DNA from: Natronobacillus azotifigens
GTDB taxonomy: Bacteria > Bacillota > Bacilli > Bacillales > Amphibacillaceae
Assembly (NCBI RefSeq): GCF_026805325.1
Contig: NZ_JAPRAT010000005.1
Coordinates: 1 to 64,000 of the forward strand
DNA: 64,000 nucleotides
Direction of reading: 5' to 3'
Below, one piece after another: positions 48,483-59,139 of this stretch. Positions within the stretch are counted from its first letter, which is position 1, and the number at the start of each line of letters is the position of its first letter. The translations under genes were made by a program, and so were the position numbers. Under the pieces are notes generated by a model, which worked only from the letters and a program-made list of their open reading frames with translations, was not told the origin of the DNA and did not search any database.

Positions 48483-48770
48483 CTATTCTTCAAATTGGGT
48501 TAATGCCGCAATAGATTCCATCAGATCATCTGATTGGTACGATTGAACCGTTATAAAACTCATGAATAAGTGTGGATTCAGATGAAAAACATCCTCTACC
48601 ACTTGATATAAACGCTTCTCGGGGGTCCCTCTCCATACTTTATTAACTAAACAATCCCAAACAACTTCTGGTGTTGCCTCATCATAGCCAAACAACTGTA
48701 ACTCACTTGCTTTACTTTGAATCACTTCTGCAATCATCGGTTTCCAATCTACTACAGATTTAACCTTCAT
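48483..48770 (-). CDS. comN: Post-transcriptional regulator ComN (YrzD)
   Basis: The 95-residue helical protein has WKPMIAEVIQSKASELQLFGY, the conserved VWDCLVNKVWRG and a C-terminal FITVQSYQSDDLMESI. B. subtilis ComN binds the comER/comE operon leader and acts on competence gene mRNA and its localisation. It lies between secDF and spoVB, divergent from spoVB, as in B. subtilis. SD AGAGGAGG. Confidence 0.85.
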   Translation of the reverse strand: MKVKSVVDWKPMIAEVIQSKASELQLFGYDEATPEVVWDCLVNKVWRGTPEKRLYQVVEDVFHLNPHLFMSFITVQSYQSDDLMESIAALTQFEE

Positions 48771-48888
48771 GAAAAATCCTCCTCTATTTTACCGCTTATC
48801 TCATCTACTTGTCATGCTCGTACCTTTTGCTTGCATATATATTATTGTAGCGGATTTTTAATTTTTTGAGAAGGTAGGATTAACAAAT

Positions 48889-50442
48889 ATGCAGAAGCAA
48901 ACTTTTCTTCAAGGAACACTAATTTTAATATTTGCCGGTTTAATCACCAGATTATTAGGTTTTATCAATAGAATTGTTGTTGCGAGATTGATGGGGGAAG
49001 AAGGAATCGGTCTATACAATATGGCATTACCAACACTATTTTTGGTATACACACTTTCTCAATTTGGCTTACCCATTGCCATTTCAAAACGCGTCGCAGA
49101 GGCAGAAGCAAGAAATGATACGAGGAAAATGAAACAAATTCTTGTCATTTCTCTATTAGTAACAGGCACGTTAAGTATTTTTTTCTCCATCGCCATGATA
49201 ATAGGTGCTCCTTTGATCGCAACAAAATTACTTACAGACGAACGAACCTTGTATCCGTTAATCGCGATCACACCAATGGTACCAATTAGTGCGATTGGTT
49301 CAGTTATTCGTGGTTATTTTCAAGGTAGACAAAATATGAAACCACAAAGCTATGCACAGGTATTGGAACAAATTATCCGCATTTCTTGTGTTGCATTTTT
49401 CGTACGCTTATTCCTTCCCTACGGTATCGAATATGCTGCTAGTGGAGCAATGATCTCTGTTATCATTGGAGAATTACTATCTCTAATGTTAATGATCCAC
49501 TTGTTTCGTAAAGATACAAAGATTAAAATTCAAGGCGCTTTCTTTTCGTCGATTAAAAATAGTATCGGAACCTTAAAATCCTTATTATCGATTGCACTAC
49601 CAAGTACCGGAAGCCGTCTCGTTAGTTCAATTTCTAATTTTCTTGAACCAATTCTTGTAGCACAAAGTTTAGCAATTGCCGGCATTCAGACTAGTATTGC
49701 TACCAAACAATATGGAGAATTAACTGGATATGCCATTCCGTTACTATTTTTCCCTACTTTTATTACCCATTCCTTAGCGGTGGCCTTAATTCCAAACATA
49801 AGTGAAGCAGAAGCGAACAGAAATCACAATCTCGTCCATTATCGGGTACACCAAGCCATTCGGATCTCGTTCGCATCCGGTGCAATCTCAACTGTAATTA
49901 TGAGTCTTTTCTCTGTACCCATTTTACAATTCATGTATGGGACGAGCAATGCAAGTCGATTTATCGTTTTTATGGCACCATTTTTTTTACTGATCTATAT
50001 CCAATTCCCGATGAATGCTGCGCTTCAAGCATTAGACTATGCGAAATTAGCCATGTGGAATAACATCATTAGCACCGTTGTGAAATTTGCTGTCTTAATA
50101 TTCTTTACTTCGAATTCAACTTTCGGAATTATGGGTGCAGCCATTGGTTTAACGGTAGGTGTCGTTCTAGGAACGATGCTCCATTATGCTACGCTTCATC
50201 GTGTTATTTCTTTTCGGATAGAATTTTCAGATATGGTGAAAATGACAACGTTAATCGTTATCACTTGGCTGACAGGTAAATTTCTTCAACAACTTTTCCC
50301 AGACTATGGTGAAAATTTTCTGATTTTTATCATAACCCTCTTATTATTGCTTGTTATTTATATCTTTCTTTTATTCACATTAAGGTTTGTTACAAAAGAT
50401 GAATTAGAACAAATCCCGATACTAAAACGCCTATTCTCATAG
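48889..50442 (+). CDS. spoVB: Stage V sporulation protein B (MOP-family flippase)
   Basis: The 517-residue membrane protein has about 14 helices of the polysaccharide/lipid II flippase type, opening QGTLILIFAGLITRLLGFINRIVVARLMGEEGIGLYNMA. SpoVB works in the mother cell for spore cortex peptidoglycan, probably moving lipid-linked precursor. The stop codon lies in the loop of a terminator hairpin and overlaps the convergent DUF421 gene by 6 bp. Confidence 0.94.
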   Translation: MQKQTFLQGTLILIFAGLITRLLGFINRIVVARLMGEEGIGLYNMALPTLFLVYTLSQFGLPIAISKRVAEAEARNDTRKMKQILVISLLVTGTLSIFFSIAMIIGAPLIATKLLTDERTLYPLIAITPMVPISAIGSVIRGYFQGRQNMKPQSYAQVLEQIIRISCVAFFVRLFLPYGIEYAASGAMISVIIGELLSLMLMIHLFRKDTKIKIQGAFFSSIKNSIGTLKSLLSIALPSTGSRLVSSISNFLEPILVAQSLAIAGIQTSIATKQYGELTGYAIPLLFFPTFITHSLAVALIPNISEAEANRNHNLVHYRVHQAIRISFASGAISTVIMSLFSVPILQFMYGTSNASRFIVFMAPFFLLIYIQFPMNAALQALDYAKLAMWNNIISTVVKFAVLIFFTSNSTFGIMGAAIGLTVGVVLGTMLHYATLHRVISFRIEFSDMVKMTTLIVITWLTGKFLQQLFPDYGENFLIFIITLLLLLVIYIFLLFTLRFVTKDELEQIPILKRLFS

Positions 50443-50455
50443 GCGTTCGTTTTTT
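50426..50455. terminator. Shared hairpin at the spoVB/DUF421 junction
   Basis: AACGCCTAT and ATAGGCGTT form a 9-bp stem with a four-base loop. TTTTTT follows on plus and TTTTAG on minus. Both convergent stop codons fall inside it. Confidence 0.82.
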
Positions 50456-51093
50456 ATATCTATATACCACTGATTATTATCATCAATCGAACAGAAGGAT
50501 ATTTGCTCAAGATCATCATACCCTTTTTTGATCAACTCCTGTCTCAACCATGCTTCTGATTTATTAATCTCTTCTAAGTTATCTCTTTGTATGTCTCCGT
50601 CCATGATCAATGTATAAACAAAACCTGCTGAAACAGTGGGGGTTTTTTCAAAAATTGATAGTTTTCCGGATGGTTCCAGAATCGCATATTCTACATCTTG
50701 AATACTTTTAGTACCGTTTTCTCGTAATTGCTGGGTCAAATCATCAAAATTATAACGTTGTTTTTTCATTTCATGCTCATCAATTTTTCCCGCTGTTACA
50801 ATAATCGAGGGCTTACCTTCAAACCATTCTCGAAATCGCTTGCTTTTTAGTGAAATGATAGCTGTCAAACGTTGAATAATAACTAATACGATCATTGGTA
50901 CGGTAGCATCTCTAATTTTCCGATCCGGGTCTTCAATGGCAAATACTGCAATTTCAGCCATCATAATAAAAATGACGATATCCAGTAAACTTAACTCACC
51001 AATTTCTCTTTTACCCATCATGCGAAAAAGTAGTACAATGATTCCGTATGTTACGATTGTTCGGTAAATCATTTTCCCCATCTCTACATCCAC
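50437..51093 (-). CDS. yrbG: DUF421 family membrane protein (YrbG/YetF type)
   Basis: The 218-residue protein has three N-terminal helices (about 8-24, 35-52, 62-80) with RMMGKREIGELSLLDIVIFIMMAEIAV, followed by two cytoplasmic YetF-type subdomains (GKPSIIVTAGKIDEHEMKKQRY; YAILEPSGKLSIFEK). B. subtilis YetF-class proteins influence spore envelope and germination receptors; the role here is not known. I prefer GTG 51093, spaced 8 from AAAGGTG; the open frame extends to 51138 without a ribosome site. Confidence 0.85.
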   Translation of the reverse strand: MDVEMGKMIYRTIVTYGIIVLLFRMMGKREIGELSLLDIVIFIMMAEIAVFAIEDPDRKIRDATVPMIVLVIIQRLTAIISLKSKRFREWFEGKPSIIVTAGKIDEHEMKKQRYNFDDLTQQLRENGTKSIQDVEYAILEPSGKLSIFEKTPTVSAGFVYTLIMDGDIQRDNLEEINKSEAWLRQELIKKGYDDLEQISFCSIDDNNQWYIDIKNERL

Positions 51094-51138
51094 GATGTTC
51101 ACACCTTTATGCTTTTCCATTAGCATGAACGTATTCAT

Positions 51139-51870
51139 CGGAAATATACATCACTTATTAAGACAGACCGTGGATAAAGCCCGGTCCTTTAAAACATTGA
51201 CTAAGTACTCTAATAACGCTACGGCAACAAATAGGCTCCCTTTCTGCAGGCAAATATTTACGATGGGGCGAGTAATCGCAGTCCCACGGCTTTAGCTAAC
51301 TCGGGAGCAAACGCTTCGGAGTGGATCTTCAGCTCGTGCAGTTCCTGCTAGAGTGTCACCCATTTGTTGCCTACGCTTGTTTAGTGCAAATTGTTTACTA
51401 TTACCCTAATCTTATCTTAGAAGAGTCTTAAAAATATAAAGTAAATATATAACCACATATTCGAGAGTCTGCATGTAAAAAAGCTAAGGAAATATACGTA
51501 GTCTTCTAGAAAAGCATTTCGTTGAAGCGAGTAATCGCAGCTTCAGGACAAACCGAAGATCCATTTTCAGAAGCATTTTTCTTTTGAAAATCAGCTGAGG
51601 TTGTCCCTCAAGAAAGCGTAGTGTATTTCCGTAAACGAGGCTACGGTTGCAACAATAGCCATTTATTTTTAAATCAAACAAAAGACCTTAACCTTTCCTT
51701 TGGTATATCAACAAAAAACTTATACATTCTTACTCTTATTAGAAATAATTGGTAAGATCGTCGGTTCTTTAAGACTTTTTATATCATTTATACAGGATAT
51801 GCTTGGCACTTCAGTTACGACGGTCGCTTCCACCAAAGGATGGATATAAGTGCGAGATCGGACTTAAAAT
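51139..51870. other. Gene-free region with degenerate family 3 repeats
   Basis: No convincing gene. Bases 51230-51365 carry a copy of repeat family 3 (GGCTCCCTTTCTGCAGGC, GCAAATATTTACGATG, GGCGAGTAATCGCAG, CCCACGGCTTTAGCTAACTC). A shorter echo with GCGAGTAATCGCAG lies near 51527. Short frames on both strands look accidental. Confidence 0.5.
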
Positions 51871-51927
51871 ACTATCGTCGTTTTTTCTTACCGAGGACGT
51901 GCCTTAGCTGATGGAAGTTCCTCCTTA

Positions 51928-53220
51928 TCAGCCGAGAAAAGGGATTAAATAACGAATGTAAAGATAAATCATCGAAACAACTAGTGAGAAAATGACAAAA
52001 GGAACACCATATTTTAAGAAACGAACAAAAGAGATTGGCTCTCCTTCCGCTTCTGCAATTCCAGAAACCACTACATTTGCTGAAGCGCCAATTAGGGTTC
52101 CGTTGCCACCTAAACAAGCACCTAAAGCTAGAGCCCACCATAAAGGGTCTACATACGTCATACCATATGTCTGAAACTCTTGAATAACAGGAATCATTGC
52201 TGCCACAAAAGGAATATTGTTAATCATCTGTGATATTAGCCCAGAAATCCATAACAGCAACACAGCTGTTACTGGTAAATCACCATTTGTTAAATAAATA
52301 ATCCAACGGGCAACTTCGTCAATAATCCCTACTTCCTGTAATCCTCCTACCAACATAAACAATCCAATAAAGAAGAATAACGTGATCCATTCTACTTCTT
52401 GAAATACTTTTTCTGTTTTCAACTCTTTTTCTGTTAACAGCAATAACAATAAAGCACCACAAACTGCAACCGTTGTTAAGTCAATATGAAACACTGGATG
52501 TAGTAAGAAGCCAGCCATCGTTATGACTAATACGGTTATAGACTGATAAAGCATCGGTGTTTTTTCAAGATAGTCATTTGGATTGATCTCTAATAACTCT
52601 TTTACTAATTGCTTATTCGCCGAGAAATCTTTTCGAAATCGTAAAATCATTAATAGCAACATGCAAATAAACAGAATGACTACAACAGGCCCCAAGTGAA
52701 CAATGAATGAACTGAATGTTAAATGTTCCACGGCTTGCCCAATCATAATATTGGGAGGATCTCCTATTAATGTTGCTGTTCCGCCAATGTTTGAGCTAAA
52801 TATAATTGTGAGTAGGTACGGAAAAGATGGTAACTGCAGTAATTTCGTTATCGTTAAAATAATCGGTACAAACAACAAAACTGTCGTGACATTATCTAAT
52901 AAGGCAGATCCAATCGCTGTTAAAAAAGCTGTTCCAATTAAGAGAGGGATCGGCGCACCTTTTACTTGTTGGGCAAAACGTATCGCGATATATGTGAATA
53001 AACCGGTTTTTTTTGTGATCGAGACCAACACCATCATTGAAAATAATAATGCAATGGTGCTCCAATCAATATAACGAGTAAATGCAATATTCCAGGTATA
53101 AATATTCGAAATTAATAAAAGAACACCGCCAGAAACTGCAACAAGCGCTTGATTAATTTTTCCAGAGATAATAAGTAAATAACTGATAACAAAAATGATG
53201 ATGGTAAGCGTGACTGCCAT
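51928..53220 (-). CDS. ArsB/NhaD family membrane transporter
   Basis: The 430-residue protein of the ion transporter (IT) superfamily has about 11-12 helices. Two halves carry the re-entrant signatures LLDNVTTVLLFVPI..NIGGTATLIGDPPNIMIG and MINNIPFVAAMIPVI..GACLGGNGTLIGASANVVVSG. That pattern fits NhaD-like Na+/H+ antiporters or arsenite exporters; no ars genes are nearby, so sodium or organic anion export is as likely. It is not in this place in B. subtilis. Confidence 0.8.
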   Translation of the reverse strand: MAVTLTIIIFVISYLLIISGKINQALVAVSGGVLLLISNIYTWNIAFTRYIDWSTIALLFSMMVLVSITKKTGLFTYIAIRFAQQVKGAPIPLLIGTAFLTAIGSALLDNVTTVLLFVPIILTITKLLQLPSFPYLLTIIFSSNIGGTATLIGDPPNIMIGQAVEHLTFSSFIVHLGPVVVILFICMLLLMILRFRKDFSANKQLVKELLEINPNDYLEKTPMLYQSITVLVITMAGFLLHPVFHIDLTTVAVCGALLLLLLTEKELKTEKVFQEVEWITLFFFIGLFMLVGGLQEVGIIDEVARWIIYLTNGDLPVTAVLLLWISGLISQMINNIPFVAAMIPVIQEFQTYGMTYVDPLWWALALGACLGGNGTLIGASANVVVSGIAEAEGEPISFVRFLKYGVPFVIFSLVVSMIYLYIRYLIPFLG

Positions 53221-53361
53221 AGTCTGTCCCCTTCCTGAGGAAATCTAGTGGATAATTGGACTTGCTTACAATATATGCGTCAGTTACAGAAATATTGAAG
53301 TCTATTTTTTTCTTTTGCTCATATATTTAAAATAAAAGGACGAGCAAAGGAGGAAAACATC

Positions 53362-53739
53362 TTGAAAAATCGATCAACCGCTTTACTGTATGGCTGGATT
53401 ACGATATTAGCATTATTGATTGTTGCTAGTTTGTTTTTTGCGGTACTGCTTCGTTTTACTTCTATCTCTGAATCAACGATCAGGTTATTTACAACCTTAA
53501 CGGGATTGCTAATCTTATTAATCGGTGCACTGGTGGCTGGGGTCAAAGCAAAAGAAAAAGGATGGATAATTGGAGTAGTTATTAGTTTGGGTTTTAGTTT
53601 ATTTATCTACTTGTATCAGTACTTGGGCTATCAACAACATTTCACGGTTGAACAACTGCTATATCATGGAGGATTTTTACTGGCAAGTATTCTAGGGGCC
53701 GTTATTGGGGTGAATATAGGTGATAAACAACAAACATAA
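53362..53739 (+). CDS. yrzE: TIGR04086/YrzE-like membrane protein
   Basis: This 125-residue protein has four membrane helices (about 9-31, 38-60, 68-85, 100-118) with GLLILLIGALVAGVKAKEKGW as the family core. The function is unknown. In B. subtilis yrzE lies beside yajC; here it is separated by one extra gene. TTG start 8 bases after AAAGGAGG. Its stop codon runs into a terminator stem. Confidence 0.8.
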   Translation: MKNRSTALLYGWITILALLIVASLFFAVLLRFTSISESTIRLFTTLTGLLILLIGALVAGVKAKEKGWIIGVVISLGFSLFIYLYQYLGYQQHFTVEQLLYHGGFLLASILGAVIGVNIGDKQQT

Positions 53740-53766
53740 AGCGGGCAGCACAAGTGCTACCCGCTT
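53738..53766. terminator. Bidirectional terminator between yrzE and the 513-residue gene
   Basis: AAAGCGGGCAGC pairs with GCTACCCGCTTT around a small loop between converging genes. A nearly identical hairpin lies at 55490-55520. Confidence 0.7.
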
Positions 53767-53791
53767 TCCTTCAGAAAAAAATATAAAAGAT

Positions 53792-55333
53792 TTACAGAAA
53801 CAGAACAGAAGCTAAGATACCTACTAGACCGATAACCGCAAGAATGTAGACTGGCAATTTAGGCATCTCTTCATTATTCTCCATCGCTCTACCAAACATG
53901 AAGAAAACAAATGGGTGAACAAGGAAAGTCATGGAAAATGTAAAGGTAATCAAGCCCGCTGCTTCTGCACCGAACATACCATTTTGAATCGCAGCAAACA
54001 GTCCAAAGTGAGAAATCGCTGAAGCTTTCGCCATAGCACTAAACTCTACCGACATCGGGTTAATACTTAACAAAATCATCCCGCCGAAAATAGCAATGAG
54101 TTGCCATCCAAAACCAAATTGCAACAACGATTTTATTTCAAAGCGATCAGTAGCATTTCCTTTAGCGCTTCTCAGATTTCGTAATCCTAATACTAACAAC
54201 ACGAATCCGAGTAGCATCATAACAACCGATGGCCACATAAATAATTTTTCTTGATCAGCACTTACTGCAAGAATAGAAAAAACAAAAATGTGCATTGCAA
54301 ACGGTATGTTTACTAGCATTGGCGCACGGTCTGCTGCTTTGGTCCCTAAATCACCTGCAGTACATGCCCCCGTCAAACCGGTATGTGATAAGGCTCCAGC
54401 CATACCAGGTGCTAAATTACGAACACTAGCTGTATTGGCAAAGAACATGAGTAAAGCCATTCCACCAAACATCCAGAATACTTGACCAAAAAATCCATAT
54501 CCTAGTACTGCGTTAGCGCCTTCCATGGAGAACACTTCACTTATACGAGAACCACCAACTAAAAACGTCCCTGCTAACACAACAGGAATACCTGCAAATA
54601 AAAGTGCTTTGATCGTTGGACCAAAAACATAGCTGTATAACAGCATACCCAATACAGTAGCGATTACCATCGCAAAGAAAATACTTGGAAGTGCGATATA
54701 CTCTCCAATGAATTCTGCTAGATGAAATGCCACCAACGAAATCCCGATGATCACAATTATTTCTAAAACACCTTTACGTATGTATAAAGGTTTCTGTGTA
54801 ATCGTTGCTTTGCTATCTATTAAAATAACTGCCCCAACAAGTCCAAGGTAAGCTAAAATAGGGTAGTAGTTACTGAGCGCACCGCCTTGCCCTGTAATAA
54901 GTCTAACAACCGCCTCAATACCTAATAGGATGAAAACGGAACGTACAATAAGAACCAATTGTGTTCTTTTTGTTCCTAATACTGCTTCTTCTTCAGATGG
55001 AACAAGTAAGTCTTTCGTCTTTCCCTCTTTATTACCAAAAATCCTCCGAATTTCCTGTCCCCCTACAAAGAAGGTAACAATTAATGCAATGTTTGTTGTT
55101 CTTGAAATCAAATCAATAACCGGAAATTGACCTAGACCAGGCTCAGCCAGTCCACTTGTCTCTAAAACAAACCCCATTGCTAACCCAAAAATAACAATAA
55201 TTAAAATTGGGGAATAACGCGTCCCAGCTACGACGGTTCGTGCAACAAGAATCATCGGTACTAATAAGAATAACGTTAGCAAAAAATGATTTAATAATTG
55301 CAAACTTTCAACCTGTTGAATAAGATCTCCCAT
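53792..55333 (-). CDS. Unrecognised polytopic membrane protein (513 residues)
   Basis: I do not recognise the family. The protein has about 13-14 hydrophobic segments, short loops and few charges. One longer hydrophilic loop (about 95-122) contains IRRIFGNKEGKTKDLLVPSE. Glycine-rich stretches SHTGLTGACTAGDLGTKAADR (about 312-332) and QNGMFGAEAAGLITF (about 452-466) sit between helices, as re-entrant loops do in secondary carriers such as GltS-like proteins. A carrier is therefore a reasonable guess, with unknown substrate. It interrupts the usual yrzE-yajC neighbourhood and is bounded by two near-identical hairpins. Confidence 0.6.
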   Translation of the reverse strand: MGDLIQQVESLQLLNHFLLTLFLLVPMILVARTVVAGTRYSPILIIVIFGLAMGFVLETSGLAEPGLGQFPVIDLISRTTNIALIVTFFVGGQEIRRIFGNKEGKTKDLLVPSEEEAVLGTKRTQLVLIVRSVFILLGIEAVVRLITGQGGALSNYYPILAYLGLVGAVILIDSKATITQKPLYIRKGVLEIIVIIGISLVAFHLAEFIGEYIALPSIFFAMVIATVLGMLLYSYVFGPTIKALLFAGIPVVLAGTFLVGGSRISEVFSMEGANAVLGYGFFGQVFWMFGGMALLMFFANTASVRNLAPGMAGALSHTGLTGACTAGDLGTKAADRAPMLVNIPFAMHIFVFSILAVSADQEKLFMWPSVVMMLLGFVLLVLGLRNLRSAKGNATDRFEIKSLLQFGFGWQLIAIFGGMILLSINPMSVEFSAMAKASAISHFGLFAAIQNGMFGAEAAGLITFTFSMTFLVHPFVFFMFGRAMENNEEMPKLPVYILAVIGLVGILASVLFL

Positions 55334-55489
55334 ACTATTTCTCCTCTCGATTTTATCTATTCATATTTTCATTGGAATGCCACACTTATTCATTTTACTT
55401 ATTTTTTGTGAAAAGGTAAACATAGAATATGTATTTTAATATTGAGATTATGTGAACAAATCAAGGCAGCCGATGAAGAATGCACAGAT

Positions 55490-55520
55490 AAAGCGGGCAG
55501 CATAGTAGCCACCCGCTTTT
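55490..55520 (-). terminator. Terminator after yajC
   Basis: AAAGCGGG..AGC and GCC..CCCGCTTTT form the stem, 10 bp after the yajC stop on the minus strand. The arms are almost the same as those at 53738-53766. Confidence 0.7.
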
Positions 55521-55529
55521 CATCACTTA

Positions 55530-55805
55530 TTATTGTTGCGGTTTGACAATCTCTTTCACAGAAGAGCGATCATATGTAAGCTTTTGTCCATTATGCACTT
55601 CAATAATGATCGTACCTTCGTCTAAAGAATGAACAACACCATGCAGTCCACCAATCGTAATGATCTGATCTCCTTTTGCTAAATCAGCTTGCATTTGATT
55701 AATCGCACTTTGACGTTTTTGTTGTGGACGTATTAACAGAAAATAAAATACGAAAGCCATTAAAATAAATGGCCATAGAAGCCTAATTAGTTCTCCCGGA
55801 TTCAT
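55530..55805 (-). CDS. yajC: Preprotein translocase accessory subunit YajC
   Basis: The 91-residue protein has one membrane helix (about 8-25) followed by the invariant LIRPQQKRQ and the cytoplasmic domain GDQIITIGGLHGVV. It associates with SecDF at the SecYEG channel. SD AGGAAAGGAGG. Last gene of the ruvA-ruvB-queA-tgt-yajC run. Confidence 0.94.
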   Translation of the reverse strand: MNPGELIRLLWPFILMAFVFYFLLIRPQQKRQSAINQMQADLAKGDQIITIGGLHGVVHSLDEGTIIIEVHNGQKLTYDRSSVKEIVKPQQ

Positions 55806-55822
55806 AAAGGTTTCCTCCTTTC

Positions 55823-56977
<1,155 letters not shown>

Positions 56978-56987
56978 TTACTACAAG

Positions 56988-58016
56988 TTATAGAATCAAC
57001 ATGGCATCACCAAAACTAAAAAAGCGATACCTTTCATCGATTGCTGCTTGATAAGCACGTAAAATGAAATCTCGTCCTGCTAGTGCACTTACTAACATGA
57101 CTAGTGTTGATTTTGGCAAGTGAAAATTCGTAATTAACCCATCGATTGCTTTAAATTCATAAGATGGATAAATAAAAATAGACGTCCAATCACTAGCAGG
57201 AACAATTTCACCATTATGCTCGGTTGCAATCGTCTCAAGCGTTCGTGTGGAAGTAGTGCCTACCGCAATGACTCTGCCACCAGCTTTTTTGACTGCAGAT
57301 ATCTTTTGGGCATTTTCTTTCGATAAATGATAAAATTCTGAATGCATATCATGCTCTTCTATTGTGTCCACACTTACCGGACGAAATGTGCCCAACCCTA
57401 CATGAAGCGTAACAAAAGCGACCTCTATTCCCTTTGCTTTCACCTGATCTAATAAATCTGTTGTGAAATGTAAACCTGCGGTAGGAGCTGCGGCCGATCC
57501 TTGTTCACGTGCATATACTGTTTGGTAACGAGATTGATCTGATAATTGTTCTTTAATGTATGGTGGTAAAGGCATTTCCCCAAGTTCAGTTAGTACCTCC
57601 ATGAAAATTCCCTCATAAGCGAATTTCACCATTCTTCCGCCATGCTTTTTTTCTTCTAAGCAGACACAATGTAATTGACCATGACCAAAAACAATTTCAG
57701 TTCCTGATTTAATTTTCTTAGCCGGTTTTACTAGTACTTCCCAAACATCATCTTCTTGTTGATGTAACAATAAAATTTCTATCTTTGCTCCCGTATCTTT
57801 CTTGCTTCCATATAATCTTGCAGGAAGGACTTTTGTGTCATTTAACACAAGACAATCACCAGGATTCAAATAATCAATAATATCACGGAAATGACGATGC
57901 TCGATCGTTTCATTAGCTCGATTCATCACTAACAAGCGTGATGACGTACGGTCTTTCAATGGTGTTTGTGCGATCAATTCTTCAGGTAAATCAAAATCAA
58001 AATCTTTTATCTCCAT
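56988..58016 (-). CDS. queA: S-adenosylmethionine:tRNA ribosyltransferase-isomerase QueA
   Basis: QueA transfers the ribosyl part of SAM to preQ1-tRNA to give epoxyqueuosine. The 342-residue protein begins [19 protein letters not shown], and contains [11 protein letters not shown], the [12 protein letters not shown] signature and [10 protein letters not shown]. Acts before QueG/QueH, which are not in the window. SD AGGAG. Confidence 0.96.
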   Translation of the reverse strand: MEIKDFDFDLPEELIAQTPLKDRTSSRLLVMNRANETIEHRHFRDIIDYLNPGDCLVLNDTKVLPARLYGSKKDTGAKIEILLLHQQEDDVWEVLVKPAKKIKSGTEIVFGHGQLHCVCLEEKKHGGRMVKFAYEGIFMEVLTELGEMPLPPYIKEQLSDQSRYQTVYAREQGSAAAPTAGLHFTTDLLDQVKAKGIEVAFVTLHVGLGTFRPVSVDTIEEHDMHSEFYHLSKENAQKISAVKKAGGRVIAVGTTSTRTLETIATEHNGEIVPASDWTSIFIYPSYEFKAIDGLITNFHLPKSTLVMLVSALAGRDFILRAYQAAIDERYRFFSFGDAMLIL

Positions 58017-58119
58017 GTTATACTCCTATCTAACAAGCGCTTTATTCTTTTATAGAAAGACACGTTAAATTGACACTCAATGGTTATCATTATAACCGTT
58101 AGCTTTTAATTAAGCTAGA

Positions 58120-59121
58120 TTATCTATTCGGAATTTCTCTCTGAAAATGTTCATACGCTTTCGGGGTAACTATTCGCCCTCTAGGCGTACGTTGAATGAA
58201 GCCTATCTGTAATAAATAGGGCTCATATACATCTTCGATTGTTTGTGATTCTTCACCTATGGTAGCAGCAAGTGTATCTAGGCCAACTGGTCCACCTTGA
58301 AAAGAATCGATAATTGCCAATAATAGCTTATGATCGATATGATCTAGGCCCGTTTGATCAACTTGAAGCATCGTTAGTGCCTCTTGAGTCGTCCCAAGAC
58401 TAATCGCCTTTTCCCCTTTTACTTGTGAAATATCGCGTACTCGCTTCAATAAGCGATTTGCAATTCGCGGCGTCCCCCTCGATCTGCGGGCAATTTCTAA
58501 AGCTGCGTCTCTAGCAATTGCTACATCAAATATCGTTGCTGTTCGTTCTACAATTTCCCGTAAATCATCAATCTCGTAATACTCCAAACGACTTAGAACA
58601 CCGAAACGATCTCTTAGCGGAGCGGTCAACAAACCAGCTCTTGTCGTTGCACCTACTAAAGTGAACGGTGGTAGATCTAACCGAACAGATCTTGCTGTAG
58701 AACCAGAACCAATAACAATATCGAGACAAAAATCTTCCATTGCGGGATATAATATTTCTTCTACAGCACGAGGCAACCGATGGATTTCATCAATAAACAG
58801 GACATCTCCTGCTTCTAGCGAGGATAAAATTGCAGCCAAATCTCCTGCTCGTTCAATTGCAGGACCAGATGTAGTTCGAAATTGAACTTCCATTTCATTC
58901 GCTATAATGGAAGCCATCGTAGTTTTCCCAAGTCCTGGTGGCCCGTACAATAAAACATGGTCTAACGGTTCATGACGGAGCTTCGCAGCCTCAATAAATA
59001 TCGCTAAATTTTTCTTTGCTTTCGTTTGACCAATATATTGTGCTAACGTACTTGGACGTAAACTAAGTTCAACTGATGAGTCTTCCTCTAGTATTCCCCC
59101 GGAAATTACACGTTCTTCCAT
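58120..59121 (-). CDS. ruvB: Holliday junction branch migration helicase RuvB
   Basis: The 333-residue AAA+ motor has Walker [12 protein letters not shown], Walker B LFIDEIHR, sensor VGATTRAG, arginine finger region LRDRFG and a C-terminal winged helix ([17 protein letters not shown]). It drives branch migration with RuvA. Eighteen bp after ruvA. B. subtilis RuvB has the same length class. Confidence 0.97.
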   Translation of the reverse strand: MEERVISGGILEEDSSVELSLRPSTLAQYIGQTKAKKNLAIFIEAAKLRHEPLDHVLLYGPPGLGKTTMASIIANEMEVQFRTTSGPAIERAGDLAAILSSLEAGDVLFIDEIHRLPRAVEEILYPAMEDFCLDIVIGSGSTARSVRLDLPPFTLVGATTRAGLLTAPLRDRFGVLSRLEYYEIDDLREIVERTATIFDVAIARDAALEIARRSRGTPRIANRLLKRVRDISQVKGEKAISLGTTQEALTMLQVDQTGLDHIDHKLLLAIIDSFQGGPVGLDTLAATIGEESQTIEDVYEPYLLQIGFIQRTPRGRIVTPKAYEHFQREIPNR

Positions 59122-59139
59122 ATCTTCACCCCCCGCTTG

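Noticed and set aside
51484..52141. Minus-strand frames between yrbG and the NhaD-type gene
   Set aside because: The first lies in repeat-like sequence; the second is an out-of-frame shadow of the transporter gene.
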